Notes: a model not told the origin generated them from the sequence alone. 57,860 nt of DNA from an uncultured Enterorhabdus sp. (GCA_947573925.1 CANPHS010000002.1:1-57860); one strand, 5' to 3'; positions 40,535-49,579 are shown, numbered from the stretch's first letter. Translations and numbers: made by a program.

Positions 40535-41287
40535 ATGGGCATTGTGGACGGGAAAGTGGCCATCGTCACCGGCGGCACGCGCGGCATCGGCTACGTTATC
40601 GTGAAGGAGTTTTTGAAGAACGGCGCGAAGGTGGCCCTGGCCGGGTCACGTCAGGAGACCGCGGATCAGGCCCTGGCGAAGCTGGCCGAAGAGGGCTTCG
40701 CCGACAACGTGATGGGCATCGCGCCCACGCTCACCGACCCCGAGGCCGTGGCCGCCGCCTTCGCTTCCGTGGTGGAGCGCTTCGGGCGGCTGGACGTGCT
40801 GTGCAACAACGCCGGCGTGAGCTCCCGCGAGAAGCTGGTGGACTACACCATGGAAGAGTACGACCGCGTGATGGACATCAACGTGAAGGCGCCCTTCGTG
40901 TGCAGCCAGGCGGCGGCCCGCATCATGATCGAGCAGAGCGAGGGCGGCTCCATCATCAACACCAGCTCCATGGTGGGCAAGTACGGCCAGCCCTCCGGCT
41001 TCGCCTACCCCACCAGCAAGTTCGCCGTGAACGGCATGACGCTGTCGCTCGCCCGCGAGCTGGCCCGTCACCGCATCCGCGTGAACGCCATCGCCCCGGG
41101 CGTCACCCACACCGACATGGTGGACGCCCTGCCCGACAACATCATCAAGCCGCTCATCGCGAGCATCCCCTTGGGCCGCATGGGCGAGCCCGAGGACATC
41201 GCCAACGCCTACCTGTTCCTCGCCAGCGACATGGCCGACTACATCTCCGGCGCCGTCCTGCCCGTGGACGGCCTGAGCCGTCCGTAA
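40535..41287 (+). CDS. Short-chain dehydrogenase/reductase (SDR)
   Basis: 250 residues from ATG 40535, eight bases after AAAGGA; an ATG six codons earlier is less well placed. Classical SDR: cofactor motif TGGTRGIG (12-19), NNAG near residue 90, catalytic Ser in NTSSMVG, and Tyr/Lys in FAYPTSK, with VNAIAPGVTHTDM after it. These reduce or oxidise hydroxyl groups with NAD(P)H. A Gly-Gly-Thr-Arg cofactor loop allows NADPH. In Eggerthella relatives this class includes bile-acid and steroid hydroxysteroid dehydrogenases, which makes that activity possible but unproven. The end (YISGAVLPVDGLSRP) is the usual SDR tail. Confidence 0.88.
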   Translation: MGIVDGKVAIVTGGTRGIGYVIVKEFLKNGAKVALAGSRQETADQALAKLAEEGFADNVMGIAPTLTDPEAVAAAFASVVERFGRLDVLCNNAGVSSREKLVDYTMEEYDRVMDINVKAPFVCSQAAARIMIEQSEGGSIINTSSMVGKYGQPSGFAYPTSKFAVNGMTLSLARELARHRIRVNAIAPGVTHTDMVDALPDNIIKPLIASIPLGRMGEPEDIANAYLFLASDMADYISGAVLPVDGLSRP

Positions 41288-41435
41288 GGTTCCGGGCCGT
41301 TCTGCCAGCAGACGGCCTCTCGCGGCCCTAGAGAGACCCACCGGCCGCGCCCATCCCGCTGCCGCAACCCCGTCGCGCCCCGGGGCCCATCGCGCAGGAT
41401 CCCGGAACGCGCCCCGAGGCTTCAGACCGAAATAA

Positions 41436-41522
41436 GGGCGCTCGTGCGCACTTTCGGCGAATGAAGCGAGCCCGAAAGCCGAAAAAGCTCGCTTCAATCG
41501 CCCATAGTGTGCACGAGCGCCC
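41436..41522. repeat. 87-nt near-perfect long hairpin
   Basis: The outer arm GGGCGCTCGTGCGCACT (41436-41452) pairs with 41506-41522 with one G-T. The inner arm GGCGAATGAAGCGAGC (41456-41471) pairs with 41487-41502 with one mismatch. The two arms are separated by matching 3-base internal loops, and the 15-base apex is A-rich. It lies after the SDR gene and just upstream of a PIN-domain remnant. It is much longer than a normal terminator and lacks a T-run. Pieces of the arms (GCACACGAACGGG) recur just downstream. Confidence 0.75.
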
Positions 41523-41600
41523 GAAAACTGCGCCGAAAACTCGCGTCATTCCCTGATTTTGCACACGAACGGGAAGTTCACCGCAAACCGAGTGCGCGAT

Positions 41601-41732
41601 CCGGGGGCGCCGCCGCATAACGACCCCTTCAACCGTATCATGCTCGCCCAAGCCAAAGCGGACGGCCTCGTGTTCCTCACCCACGATTCGCTTATCCTTG
41701 CCTATGGCGAGGAATGCGTGCTGAGCCTATAG
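41601..41732 (+). pseudogene. C-terminal remnant of a PIN-domain (VapC-like) toxin
   Basis: The frame PPHNDPFNRIMLAQA, KADGLVFLTHDSLILAYG, EECVLSL to TAG at 41732 matches the end of PIN-domain proteins (HRDPFDRLLIAQA, TxD). There is no start or upstream half; the long hairpin lies where the rest should be. Only the second half of the acidic active site is present. It is too short to work. Confidence 0.6.
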
Positions 41733-41772
41733 CGCCTTCCCCGTTTCCCTCTGTTAAAGCTGACTTGTTCCC

Positions 41773-41801
41773 TTTACTTTATTACAGTAGAGTACTATAG
41801 T
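41773..41801 (+). promoter_or_regulatory. Promoter for the APC permease
   Basis: TTTACT (41773-41778) and TATAGT (41796-41801), spacer 17 bases, with an ACTATAGT symmetry at the -10 box. The leader to the ATG is about 115 bases. Confidence 0.55.
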
Positions 41802-41921
41802 AGCGGGCGCACGGCCAAAGGGCCGATGCCGTGCTGCCCGACCGCACGGGAGCCTCGCGTCTTCGCGACGGCGTTCCGCGCATTCGGGCAACATGCCGAA
41901 CGCCAAGCGGAAGGAACCTTC

Positions 41922-43436
41922 ATGAGCGCACCCTTTGACGACAACAACCCGACCGGCGAGCTGCTGCGGCTGCGGCGGCAGTTCGGACTGCGCGAGGCTG
42001 TTACCATCACCGTGGGCACCGTTATCGGGGTGGGGCTGTTCACCACGGGCGGCAACATCGTGGGACTCATGGGACCGGCGGTCATCGTGGCCACGCTGGT
42101 GGCCATGCTCGTGTCCATCTACCCGGCGCTCCTCTATGCGGAAATGGGCGCGGCCCTTCCCTACGCCGGCGGCACCTACCAGTACGCGGGCCTCGGGCTC
42201 GGGCGCCCCTTGGGCATGCTCGCCGGCTGGAACTTCATCATCTCGCTGGTGGCGGTCACCGGCGGCGAGTCCCTGGCCTTCGCCTACTACTTCAAGACCA
42301 TCTTCCTGGCCTTCGGCGTGGAGCTGCCCCTTCCCGATGTGGCCCTAGCAGTGATCGCGCTCCTGCTGTTCATTGTCACCAACGTGCGGGGCGTGCAGAT
42401 CACCGGACGCTTGCAGAACGGCTTCATGTTCTTCTTCTGGGGCGTGGCCCTCATCTGGTTCCTCACCATGATTCCCTCGGTGAGCCTGCCGGTGTTCGTG
42501 ACCGCGCCCACGTTCCTGGGATCCATGGACGCCTTCGGGTTCATCGCCGCCGTGGCCATGATCTGGTGGTGCTTCGCCGGATTTGAGACCTGCTGCGGCA
42601 TGGGCGAGGAAATCCGCTATCCCTCCATCAACATTCCCCGCGCCCTGAAGCTCGCCCCCTTCATCATCTTCGCCGTGAACGGGGCCTTCCAGTGGTTCCT
42701 CGTGGGTATCACGCCCCTGGACGCCATTCCGGGCCTGGCCGAGGCGGCCGCGCCCTACGCCGAGGCCATGATGTCCGCCGGCATTCTGGGGCTGCCCCTG
42801 GCGCTGTTGGCCCTGGGCGTGGCCTTCGGCGGCGACTTCTCCACCCTGAACGCCTCCATCGCCGTGCCACCGCGGTACCTGTTCACCATGGCCCGGGACG
42901 GTGCCATGCCCCGCATCTTCGCGAAGGTGCACCCGCGCTTCCGCACGCCCTATGTGGCCATTATCGCGCTGGGGGCGCTGTCCATTCTGCTCGTGGCCAC
43001 CTCCACCTTGGACTTCATCGCATCGCTGTCGCTGTTCGCCGACCTGTTCTACTACATCATCGGCATTGCGGCTGCCTGGGGCCTGCGCCGGCGCATGCCC
43101 GAGCTGGCGCGGCCCTTCCGCGTGAAGGGGCTGGCCGTGGGTGTACCCGTGTCCATCGTCATCTACGCCATCATGATGAGCCAGTTGGGTATCGAGCCCC
43201 TCGTGGTGGGCGCCGTCTGGTGCGTGCTGGGGCTTGGGGTGTTCTTCATCTGCCAGGCCCGCTACGGCAAGCCCGAGCCGGTATCGGTGTCCGAGGCGCT
43301 CCCCGGCGCCGCCGACATGCCCGATGCCGAAGAGGCCGCGAAGATGGACCGCGAGTACCGCGCCTGGAAGATCATCGTGGCCGTGGCCTGCGCCGTGGTG
43401 GCCTTGCTGTACCTGGCGCCGCTGGCGATCGGGTAA
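41922..43436 (+). CDS. APC-superfamily amino acid permease
   Basis: 504 residues from ATG 41922 (GAAGGAA upstream). Twelve predicted transmembrane helices. The first helix has the unwound substrate motif ITVGTVIGVGLFTTGG. Also typical are YPALLYAEMGAALPYAGGTYQYA in helix 2 and FAGFETCCGMGEEIRYP in helix 6, the latter being the APC signature. It imports or exchanges amino acids or amines using a proton or sodium gradient or an exchange partner. The middle lacks the Glu/GABA antiporter residues I could recognise. No enzyme that would reveal the substrate is adjacent. The last ~55 residues are an acidic cytoplasmic loop plus one more helix. Confidence 0.88.
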   Translation: MSAPFDDNNPTGELLRLRRQFGLREAVTITVGTVIGVGLFTTGGNIVGLMGPAVIVATLVAMLVSIYPALLYAEMGAALPYAGGTYQYAGLGLGRPLGMLAGWNFIISLVAVTGGESLAFAYYFKTIFLAFGVELPLPDVALAVIALLLFIVTNVRGVQITGRLQNGFMFFFWGVALIWFLTMIPSVSLPVFVTAPTFLGSMDAFGFIAAVAMIWWCFAGFETCCGMGEEIRYPSINIPRALKLAPFIIFAVNGAFQWFLVGITPLDAIPGLAEAAAPYAEAMMSAGILGLPLALLALGVAFGGDFSTLNASIAVPPRYLFTMARDGAMPRIFAKVHPRFRTPYVAIIALGALSILLVATSTLDFIASLSLFADLFYYIIGIAAAWGLRRRMPELARPFRVKGLAVGVPVSIVIYAIMMSQLGIEPLVVGAVWCVLGLGVFFICQARYGKPEPVSVSEALPGAADMPDAEEAAKMDREYRAWKIIVAVACAVVALLYLAPLAIG

Positions 43437-43439
43437 TTC

Positions 43440-43568
43440 TCGCGCCTGAACGTTCAGCGCGTCTTCGTGAAGGAGGGGAACATCGACCTCGCCCTACCCC
43501 TTTCGTGGACGATGTACGGCGACCATTTCGAACTTACGGCGGCCACTGTGGAAGAGCTGCCGGCCTAG
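43440..43568 (+). other. Coding-like tail after the permease stop, possible gene remnant
   Basis: Directly after the permease TAA, in the same frame, an open stretch reads LNVQRVFVKEGNIDLALP and SWTMYGDHFELTAATVEELPA to a TAG. Codon use looks protein-like, and a GAAGGAGG motif is inside, but no start codon is well placed. It overlaps the unusual C-terminal tail of the convergent transporter. It could be the last part of a deleted gene. Confidence 0.3.
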
Positions 43569-44522
43569 GCCGGGACGGGGCCGCCCGTCCGTAGCCGAAG
43601 CCGTCCGGGACCGCGCCGTGCGATGGAGCGCCGCGTCGGCCCGCGCCCGCGACGCCGCGCTATGGCCCGGGCGCTCGGGCAGGCTGGCCAGGACGATGGC
43701 GCCCACGATGAGGGCCATGCCAGCCAGGGTGGCCGGGCCGCAGGGCTCGCCGAGCAGGGCGATGCCGAGGGTGCCCGCCGTGAGCGGCGTGATGGCGCAG
43801 AACAGGGCGGCGCGGTCGGCCGTGAGGCGCTGCTGGGCCACCGGCTGCAGCGTGAAGCCGAAGCCGGTGCACACCGCCACGAGTGCCGCGAGGGCCAGCC
43901 ACTGGCCCTCGGTCGCGGGCAGCGCCGGCCGCTCGAAGGCGAGGGCGGCCGCGGCCCCCAGCACGCCCATGACCCCCACCTGCACGATGCCGACGACGAG
44001 CGCGTCCCCGTCGCGGGCCACGCGGGCCGTCACCATGATGGCCGCCGCGTAGCAGGCCGCCCCGCCCAGGGCCAGCAACTCCCCGGGGCCGAAGGCGGCC
44101 AGGCCGCCCTGGCCCACCATCAGCAGCCCCACGCCGGCCAAGGCCGCCGCGCTCGCCGCCATGATGCGGGGCGCGGGCAACCGCAGGGCCGCCACCGCCG
44201 TGGCCAGCGGCACGAGCACGATGGCCAGGTTCTCCAAGAACGACACCGTGGACGACGGCGCCATCGTGAGCGCGTTCAGCTCGAAGGCCATGGTCCCGAA
44301 GAAACACAGGCCCGCCGCAAGGCCGCCGAGCAGTTCCGCCCGGCCGGCCCGCAGCAGCCGCGGCGCGAACAGCGCGGCCAGCACGGCGAAGGCCGCAAGG
44401 AACCGCAGCCCCATCAGGGAGAAGGGGCCCATGGTTGCCAGCAGCATGGTGCTGAACAGAAACGAGGTGGCCCGGGCGGCGATCACCGCCGCCAACAGCC
44501 ATTAGGCACCTTTTGCGGTCAT
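43494..44522 (-). pseudogene. EamA/DMT-family transporter gene with an early stop codon
   Basis: The full reading starts at ATG 44522 after a strong GAGGAGG site and gives MTAKGA, then TAA at codon 7, then WLLAAVIAARATSFLFSTM, which is the normal first helix of the family. About ten transmembrane helices follow (FENLAIV-type loop SFLENLAIVLVPLA, GFTLQPVAQQRLTADRAALFC, LGEPCGPATLAGMALIVG), typical of drug/metabolite exporters. After ASLPERPGH (near 43680) the frame runs into an Arg/Ser-rich tail to 43494, so the original end may be lost too. Restart at CTG/TTG just after the stop is possible. Divergent from a LysR gene. Confidence 0.75.
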
Positions 44523-44691
44523 GGGCTCCTCCTCGCTCTCCGGCCGCCCCGCGCGGCGCGAACCACGGCATTCCTCGGCGTCGGCACGGTGCGCCCCAGC
44601 GCCGGGAGCAGTCGGCCCCTCGCCGCCGCGGCCCCGGCGCGGGTGCCGCGTTCCGCACCCCGCCGCCTCTTGCGGTCAGGGTACTCCTCGG

Positions 44692-44713
44692 TTATCCTTG
44701 CGAAAAGCGATAA
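44692..44713. promoter_or_regulatory. LysR-type dyad between LysR and transporter genes
   Basis: TTATC-N12-GATAA in the 235-base divergent gap, 45 bases before the LysR start. The dyad with a ~12-base centre is like the usual T-N11-A box of LysR regulators. Confidence 0.45.
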
Positions 44714-44757
44714 TATGTCACGGTTGTTGTGAGTAACCAGCAAAGGAGCAGCCGCCC

Positions 44758-45630
44758 ATGGATACCGAGAAATGCGCCGTGCTGCTGGCGGCCCTGGAGG
44801 CGGGAAGCCTCTCGGGCGCGGCCGACAAGCTCGGCTACACCCCCTCCGGCGTAAGCCGGCTCGTGGCCTCCCTCGAGGCCGACCTGGGCCTCCCCCTGCT
44901 CGTGCGCAGCAAGGGAGGGGTGGCCGCCACCCCCGAGTGCGAGGCCCTGCGCCCCACCTTCGCGCAGCTGGCCGCCCTCGGGCGCACCTACCGCGAGGAA
45001 GCGGCGGCCCTGCGCGGGTTGGAAGTCGGCTCCATCACCGTGGGCAGCGCCTATCGGCCCCTCTACCGGGCCCTCGCGGCCACCATCGCCGCCTTCACCG
45101 CCGAGCATCCGGGCATCCAGGTGCACATGGAGCACGCCAACAGCTCCACCTTGGCCGCCGGCATGGCCCGGCGCGAGATCGACTTCGCCCTCATGAGCCG
45201 CCGCGAGATCGACTGCCGCTGGACGCCGCTGTCCCAAGACGCCATGGTGGCGGTGCTGCCGCCCGACCACCCGCTGGCCGGCGCCGCGGCCTTCCCCGTG
45301 ACGCGCCTGGCCGACGAGCCCTTCATCGAGCTGTACCCCGGGGAGGATTGCGACAACTCCCGCACCCTGGCGGCCGCCGGCGTCACGCCGCCCACGGCCC
45401 ACGCCGTCCACGACACCTCGGCCGGGTTCGCCCTGGTGGAAGCGGGACTCGGCGTGGCGCTCATGAACGACATCTACGCCCGCGCCGGCGATGCGAACGT
45501 GGCGGTGGTGCCCCTCGCGCCGGCCCGCACCGTGGAAATCGGCATCGCCATCCGCCCGGGCCGCCCCTCCCCGGCCCTGGCCGCCTTCGAGGCCTTCGCC
45601 GTGCCCCGCCTCCAACAGGAAGCCTCCTGA
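44758..45630 (+). CDS. LysR-family transcriptional regulator
   Basis: 290 residues; AAAGGAG upstream. N-terminal helix-turn-helix (LEAGSLSGAADKLGYTPSGVSRLVASLE, read as two helices) and a periplasmic-binding-like effector domain beginning at VGSITVGSAYRPLYRAL. The domain includes PGIQVHMEHANSS and SRREIDCRWTPLSQDAMVAVLP. It ends normally. The neighbour across the divergent gap is the interrupted EamA transporter, presumably its target; with that gene broken, the regulator may be an orphan unless it acts elsewhere. The effector is unknown. No frameshift is seen, unlike the LysR gene at 11599. Confidence 0.9.
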   Translation: MDTEKCAVLLAALEAGSLSGAADKLGYTPSGVSRLVASLEADLGLPLLVRSKGGVAATPECEALRPTFAQLAALGRTYREEAAALRGLEVGSITVGSAYRPLYRALAATIAAFTAEHPGIQVHMEHANSSTLAAGMARREIDFALMSRREIDCRWTPLSQDAMVAVLPPDHPLAGAAAFPVTRLADEPFIELYPGEDCDNSRTLAAAGVTPPTAHAVHDTSAGFALVEAGLGVALMNDIYARAGDANVAVVPLAPARTVEIGIAIRPGRPSPALAAFEAFAVPRLQQEAS

Positions 45631-45670
45631 GCCGCAAGGCGCAGGGCCAGCCCTTCCCGCTGCAGAGCCC

Positions 45671-46112
45671 CTACCCTTCCAACGTGCGCAGGAAGCGGCT
45701 GATAGCGGCGAGGCCCTCGCGCAGGGCGTCGAGGTTGTCGGAATAGGCGTAGCCCACGTGGAAGGAGCGCGGTTCCTCGAAGCAGTCGCCGGGGGTGACG
45801 AGGGCGCCTTCCGTTTCCATCATCTTCACGCAGAAGTCGTGCGACTCGATGGGGTAGTCGTAGTACACGAGCGCCGTGGTGCCGGCCTCGGGACGCACGA
45901 TGGACGGGTGCGGCTCGGAGGCCACCCACTCCATGAGCACCTCCAGGTTCTCACGCACGATGCGGCGGCTGCGCTCCAGGATGACGTCGGCGTGGGCGAG
46001 CGCGAGCGCGGCCACCTCCACCACCGAGCGCCCCCCGCGCCCCGGCCACGTCCACCAGCACCTCGGCATCGGCCAAGCATTCCAGCTCCAGCATATCCCC
46101 GACCGTAACCAT
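45671..46112 (-). pseudogene. Junction remnant: regulator-like start joined out of frame to an aminotransferase end
   Basis: The minus-strand ATG at 46112 follows GAGAGGAAGAG and starts VTVGDMLELECLADAEVLV, which resembles the N-terminus of PucR-type regulators. After about 30 codons, near 46025, the coding sense passes to another frame. There VVEVAALALAHADVILERSRR, EPHPSIVRPEAGTTALVYYD and the rest down to TLEG at 45671 match the C-terminal third of fold-type I PLP-dependent aminotransferases. Neither part can work alone: the Lys that binds PLP is absent. A deletion joining two genes explains it. Confidence 0.55.
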
Positions 46113-46188
46113 CGACTCTTCCTCTCTCGCATTCCCGACCTCTTCGCCCCAGTCCTGCGCCCCTCAAGCCCCGCATTGGCCGAGCTGC

Positions 46189-47556
46189 TCAGACGTTCAT
46201 TGTCTGGCGCATCAACCGCGTTGCCTGATCGGCCAGATACAAGGGGATATTTAGCACGCCCTCATCGAACGCAAGGTTGCGCAGCGAGAATCGCACGCGC
46301 AGAGGCGTGGCATCGGGGTACTTTCCCGCATAGTACTTCAAACTGGGCGATTTCACGTTCACGCCGGCCTTCACCTCGCAGGGCACCACGGTGTTTCCCA
46401 GCTGCACGAGAAAGTCGACCTCGTGGCGCGGCTTGTCGTTCGCCCAATAGCGGGGCATGGCGTCCAGCTGGGGAACCAGCGATTGCAGCATATAATTCTC
46501 CGCAAAGGCCCCCTTGAATTCCGCAAAGAGATTCTCGGACTGGGCGAACGCCGACGCATCGAGCCGGGCAAGGCGACGCAGCACACCCCCATCGAGCGCA
46601 TACACCTTGAACGCCCCCTCGTCGTAGGCGCTCACCGGCAAACCGGGTCGCGAACTTCTCATCACGCGGTGCACGAGCCCGGCGCTTTCCAACCACACCA
46701 GCGCGTCCTCGTACTCGCGCGCCCGGGCACCGACCCGTACAAGCCCATAGAGAAACTTCTTGTTCTCCCGAGCAAGCTGGGAGGGCAGCGAGTGCCACAC
46801 CTGAGTCAACTTGGCGAAAAGGGCACCGCCGCCGTGCTTCGCGAAATCGCGCTCGTAGGAATCGATCAGATCGGAGAGCACCTGATCCACCTGGGCGACG
46901 TCCCCCGTCAGCTTCCACCGAAGTACCGCCTCGGGCATGCCGCCGACGGCGAAGTAGGCCCGCAGGCTGTCTTCAAGCCGGCTGGCGAACAGGCCGGGAA
47001 CGGAAGCGTCAACCGACGTCGAGGCCGCATAGTCGCTCAGGTTCCCGGCATCGGTGGCCCAAAGAAACTCCGAGAACGTCATGGGATACAGCGTGCGGAA
47101 TTCCACCTTCCCCACGGGAAAGGAGTCGTCTTTGGCCAACGCGACGCCGAGCAACGAACCCGCACACGCCACATGGAATTGGGGGGCATCCTCGCAAAAA
47201 TACTTAAGAGCGTTGATCGCAGCCGGGCAATCTTGAATCTCGTCGAAAACGAGCAGGGTGGTACCCGGGTTGATGGGCTCGCCCAGGGCGAGGGCGAGGT
47301 TGGACACAATGCGATAGGGATCGAGCGTCTCTTCAAAGAACGAAGCGAACTCGCTCGGTGTTCGCGCATCGATGTTCTCCAGAGAGAGGTAGGCGACGTT
47401 CTCGTAGCACCGCCGGCCGAATTCCTTGAGCACCTGGGTCTTCCCCACCTGGCGCGCTCCCTTGATGATGAGCGGCTTGCGGAACGGGGACTCTTTCCAA
47501 GCCACGAGGCCAGCGAACAGGTCACGTTCCAAATAGAGAGATTGGCCAACCACCAC
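46189..47556 (-). CDS. AAA ATPase with DUF4143 C-terminal domain
   Basis: 455 residues from GTG 47556, five bases after AGGAGG. P-loop KGARQVGKTQ (32-41), Walker B-type LLVFDEIQDCPAAINAL near 100, and the arginine/sensor region PMTFSEFL. The C-terminal DUF4143 domain has YAVGGMPEAV-like AYFAVGGMPEAVL. It ends in a PD-(D/E)XK-like fold with RHEVDFLVQLGNTVVPCEVKAG (D, E and K present). The family is widespread and expanded in gut bacteria with no settled function. A 21-bp inverted repeat cluster lies just upstream. Monocistronic. Confidence 0.87.
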   Translation of the reverse strand: MVVGQSLYLERDLFAGLVAWKESPFRKPLIIKGARQVGKTQVLKEFGRRCYENVAYLSLENIDARTPSEFASFFEETLDPYRIVSNLALALGEPINPGTTLLVFDEIQDCPAAINALKYFCEDAPQFHVACAGSLLGVALAKDDSFPVGKVEFRTLYPMTFSEFLWATDAGNLSDYAASTSVDASVPGLFASRLEDSLRAYFAVGGMPEAVLRWKLTGDVAQVDQVLSDLIDSYERDFAKHGGGALFAKLTQVWHSLPSQLARENKKFLYGLVRVGARAREYEDALVWLESAGLVHRVMRSSRPGLPVSAYDEGAFKVYALDGGVLRRLARLDASAFAQSENLFAEFKGAFAENYMLQSLVPQLDAMPRYWANDKPRHEVDFLVQLGNTVVPCEVKAGVNVKSPSLKYYAGKYPDATPLRVRFSLRNLAFDEGVLNIPLYLADQATRLMRQTMNV

Positions 47557-47564
47557 ATCCTCCT

Positions 47565-47638
47565 AAACTTCCCAAAATGTGATATTAATCACATAATTCC
47601 AAGGAATTTCGTGCATCATATCACATTTTTGGAAGTTT
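47565..47638. promoter_or_regulatory. Inverted-repeat cluster upstream of the DUF4143 ATPase
   Basis: Arms at 47565-47585 and 47618-47638 (AAACTTCC then AAAATGTGATAT and its complement) match at 20 of 21 positions. An inner palindrome ATGTGAT-ATTA-ATCACAT follows the first arm, adding a third half site. The region is AT-rich and sits at the promoter. A second inverted pair, GTTTAAGG/CCTTAAAC, is at 47712-47759. Confidence 0.6.
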
Positions 47639-47785
47639 TTGAAAGGTGAGCCCCTGAAACCAATCGAAATGGGGAGTATGCTCGACCTTTCACGCTTCCC
47701 TTGAAAATTCTGTTTAAGGAGCACAAATTCCGTTTTTTGAAAAATTCAGCCCCTTAAACGCCATATTCAAGAAGGTTGCAGCCGT

Positions 47786-49579
47786 TCATTCCCCGAACTG
47801 CATGCGGTAGTAGCGGGCGTAGGTGCCGTCGGCGGCCAGAAGCTCGTCATGGGTGCCCTGCTCTACCACCCGGCCGTCCTCCACCACGGCGATGAGCTGC
47901 GCCCCGCGGATGGTGCTCAGGCGGTGGGCAATGATGAGCGTGGTGCGGCCGCGGGAAAGCTCGTCCAGCGACGCCTGGATGGCCCGCTCGCTCTCGTTGT
48001 CGAGCGCACTCGTGGCCTCGTCCAGGATGAGAATGCGCGGGTCGCGCAGAAACACCCGGGCAATGGCGATACGCTGCTTCTGGCCGCCCGAGAGCCGCGC
48101 CCCGCGCTCGCCCACCCGCGTGTCGAAGCCGTTCGGCAGCGCTTCGATGAACCCGAGGGCGTTGGCCCGCCGAGCCGCCTCCACGATCTCCGCGTCGGTG
48201 GCGCCGGGCCGCCCGTAGGCGATGTTGTCGCGCACGGTGCCGCCGAACAGGTACACGTCCTGCTGCACAATGCCGATGGCCCCGCGCAGCGACTCCACGG
48301 TCACGTCCCGCACGTCCACCCCGTCGATGAGCACCGCGCCTGCGTCCACATCGTAGAAGCGGGGCAACAGCGAGCAGGTGGTGGTCTTGCCGCCGCCCGA
48401 CGGGCCCACCAGGGCCACGGTGGTGCCGGCGGGAATGTCGAGGGAGAGCCCCCGCAGCACCGGCTCGCCCGCGTCGTAGGCGAAGCGCACGTCGCGGTAC
48501 TCCACGTGCCCGCGCTCGCCGGGGTCGATGGCGGCCAGGTCCGTCGCACCGGGACGGCTCTCCACGTCGGGGTGCTCGTCGAGCACCTCCATGAAGCGGC
48601 GGAAGCCGGCGTAGCCCTTCTGCAGCGTCTCGGTGAAGTTGATGAGCTGCTCCACCGGCGAGATGAAGATGCCGATGTAGAGCGCGTAGATGGCCAGGTC
48701 GGTGACGGCCAAGGTGCCCTGGGCCACGAAGAACCCGCCGCCCACGATGGTCACCGTGTACAGCACGCCCATGAACAGGGAGTTCATGGCGTGGAAGGCA
48801 CCGAGGAACCGGTAGGAGCGCTTCTTCGTGTCGAGGAACGCCTCGTTGGCGCCGCGGAACTTCTCGCGCTCGGCCGCCTCGCCGCCGAAGGACTTCACCA
48901 CGCGAATGCCGCCGAGGGAATCCTGCACCGTGGCGTTGATGCCGGCCATGCGCTCCCGGTTCTCGCGGAACACCGTGCGTCGCCGGTAGTTCAGCGCGAA
49001 GGACAGTCCCGCCATCACCAGCGTGGCCGCCAGCATAATGGCCGTCAGCGGCACGTTGATCATGAACAGCAGGGCGAAGGAGCCCACGATCTTCAGCGTG
49101 CAAATGAACAGGTTCTCCGGCCCGTGGTGCGCCAGCTCCGATATGTCGAAGAGGTCGCTCGTGACCTTCGCCATCATGGCCCCGGTGTTGTGCCGATCGT
49201 AGTAGGAAAACGACAGCCGCTGAAACTGGGCGAACAGGTCGCGGCGCATGTCCGCCTCCATGTAGGCGCCCATGATGTGCCCCCAGCAGGTGATGAAGAA
49301 CTGGCAGCCCGTGCGCAGAGCGTACAGCGCCACAAACAGCAGCAGGATAAGCCCCAGGCTGCCGAGAATGCGCTCGGGCGCCTCCAGGAAGAACTCCTTC
49401 GTGAAGAAGTTCAAAAACTGCGGGAAGGCCAGATCGATGCCCGCCAGCACCACCGCGCAGGCCAGATCGGCGAAGAACAGTCCCTTGTAGGGCCCGTAGT
49501 ACGCAATGAACCGCCGCCACACCCGCGCCGCGGACACTTCGGCGTGGGATTCGCTCAGTATGTCATCGGTTGTCGCCAT
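47786..49579 (-). CDS. ABC exporter, fused membrane and ATPase domains
   Basis: 597 residues from ATG 49579 (GATGGGGG upstream). N-terminal type IV exporter membrane domain with six helices (about 25-310). The ATPase domain has Walker A VGPSGGGKTTT, Q-loop IVQQDVYLFGG, signature RLSGGQKQRIAIAR, Walker B ILILDEATSALD and switch His in IIAHRLSTI. All residues for ATP hydrolysis are present. Single half-transporters of this kind work as homodimers and export lipids, peptides or drugs. No partner half-transporter is adjacent. It faces the DUF362 gene across the 435-base hairpin array. Confidence 0.92.
   Translation of the reverse strand: MATTDDILSESHAEVSAARVWRRFIAYYGPYKGLFFADLACAVVLAGIDLAFPQFLNFFTKEFFLEAPERILGSLGLILLLFVALYALRTGCQFFITCWGHIMGAYMEADMRRDLFAQFQRLSFSYYDRHNTGAMMAKVTSDLFDISELAHHGPENLFICTLKIVGSFALLFMINVPLTAIMLAATLVMAGLSFALNYRRRTVFRENRERMAGINATVQDSLGGIRVVKSFGGEAAEREKFRGANEAFLDTKKRSYRFLGAFHAMNSLFMGVLYTVTIVGGGFFVAQGTLAVTDLAIYALYIGIFISPVEQLINFTETLQKGYAGFRRFMEVLDEHPDVESRPGATDLAAIDPGERGHVEYRDVRFAYDAGEPVLRGLSLDIPAGTTVALVGPSGGGKTTTCSLLPRFYDVDAGAVLIDGVDVRDVTVESLRGAIGIVQQDVYLFGGTVRDNIAYGRPGATDAEIVEAARRANALGFIEALPNGFDTRVGERGARLSGGQKQRIAIARVFLRDPRILILDEATSALDNESERAIQASLDELSRGRTTLIIAHRLSTIRGAQLIAVVEDGRVVEQGTHDELLAADGTYARYYRMQFGE

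Noticed and set aside
41297-41325. Stem after the SDR gene (GGCCGT..ACGGCC) as terminator
   Set aside because: It has a bulge, a two-base loop and no T-run, so I did not call it.
43660-44658. Alternative minus-strand frame over the EamA gene (332 codons)
   Set aside because: Its translation is Gly/Arg/Ala-rich with no membrane helices, while the other frame gives a full transporter despite the early stop.
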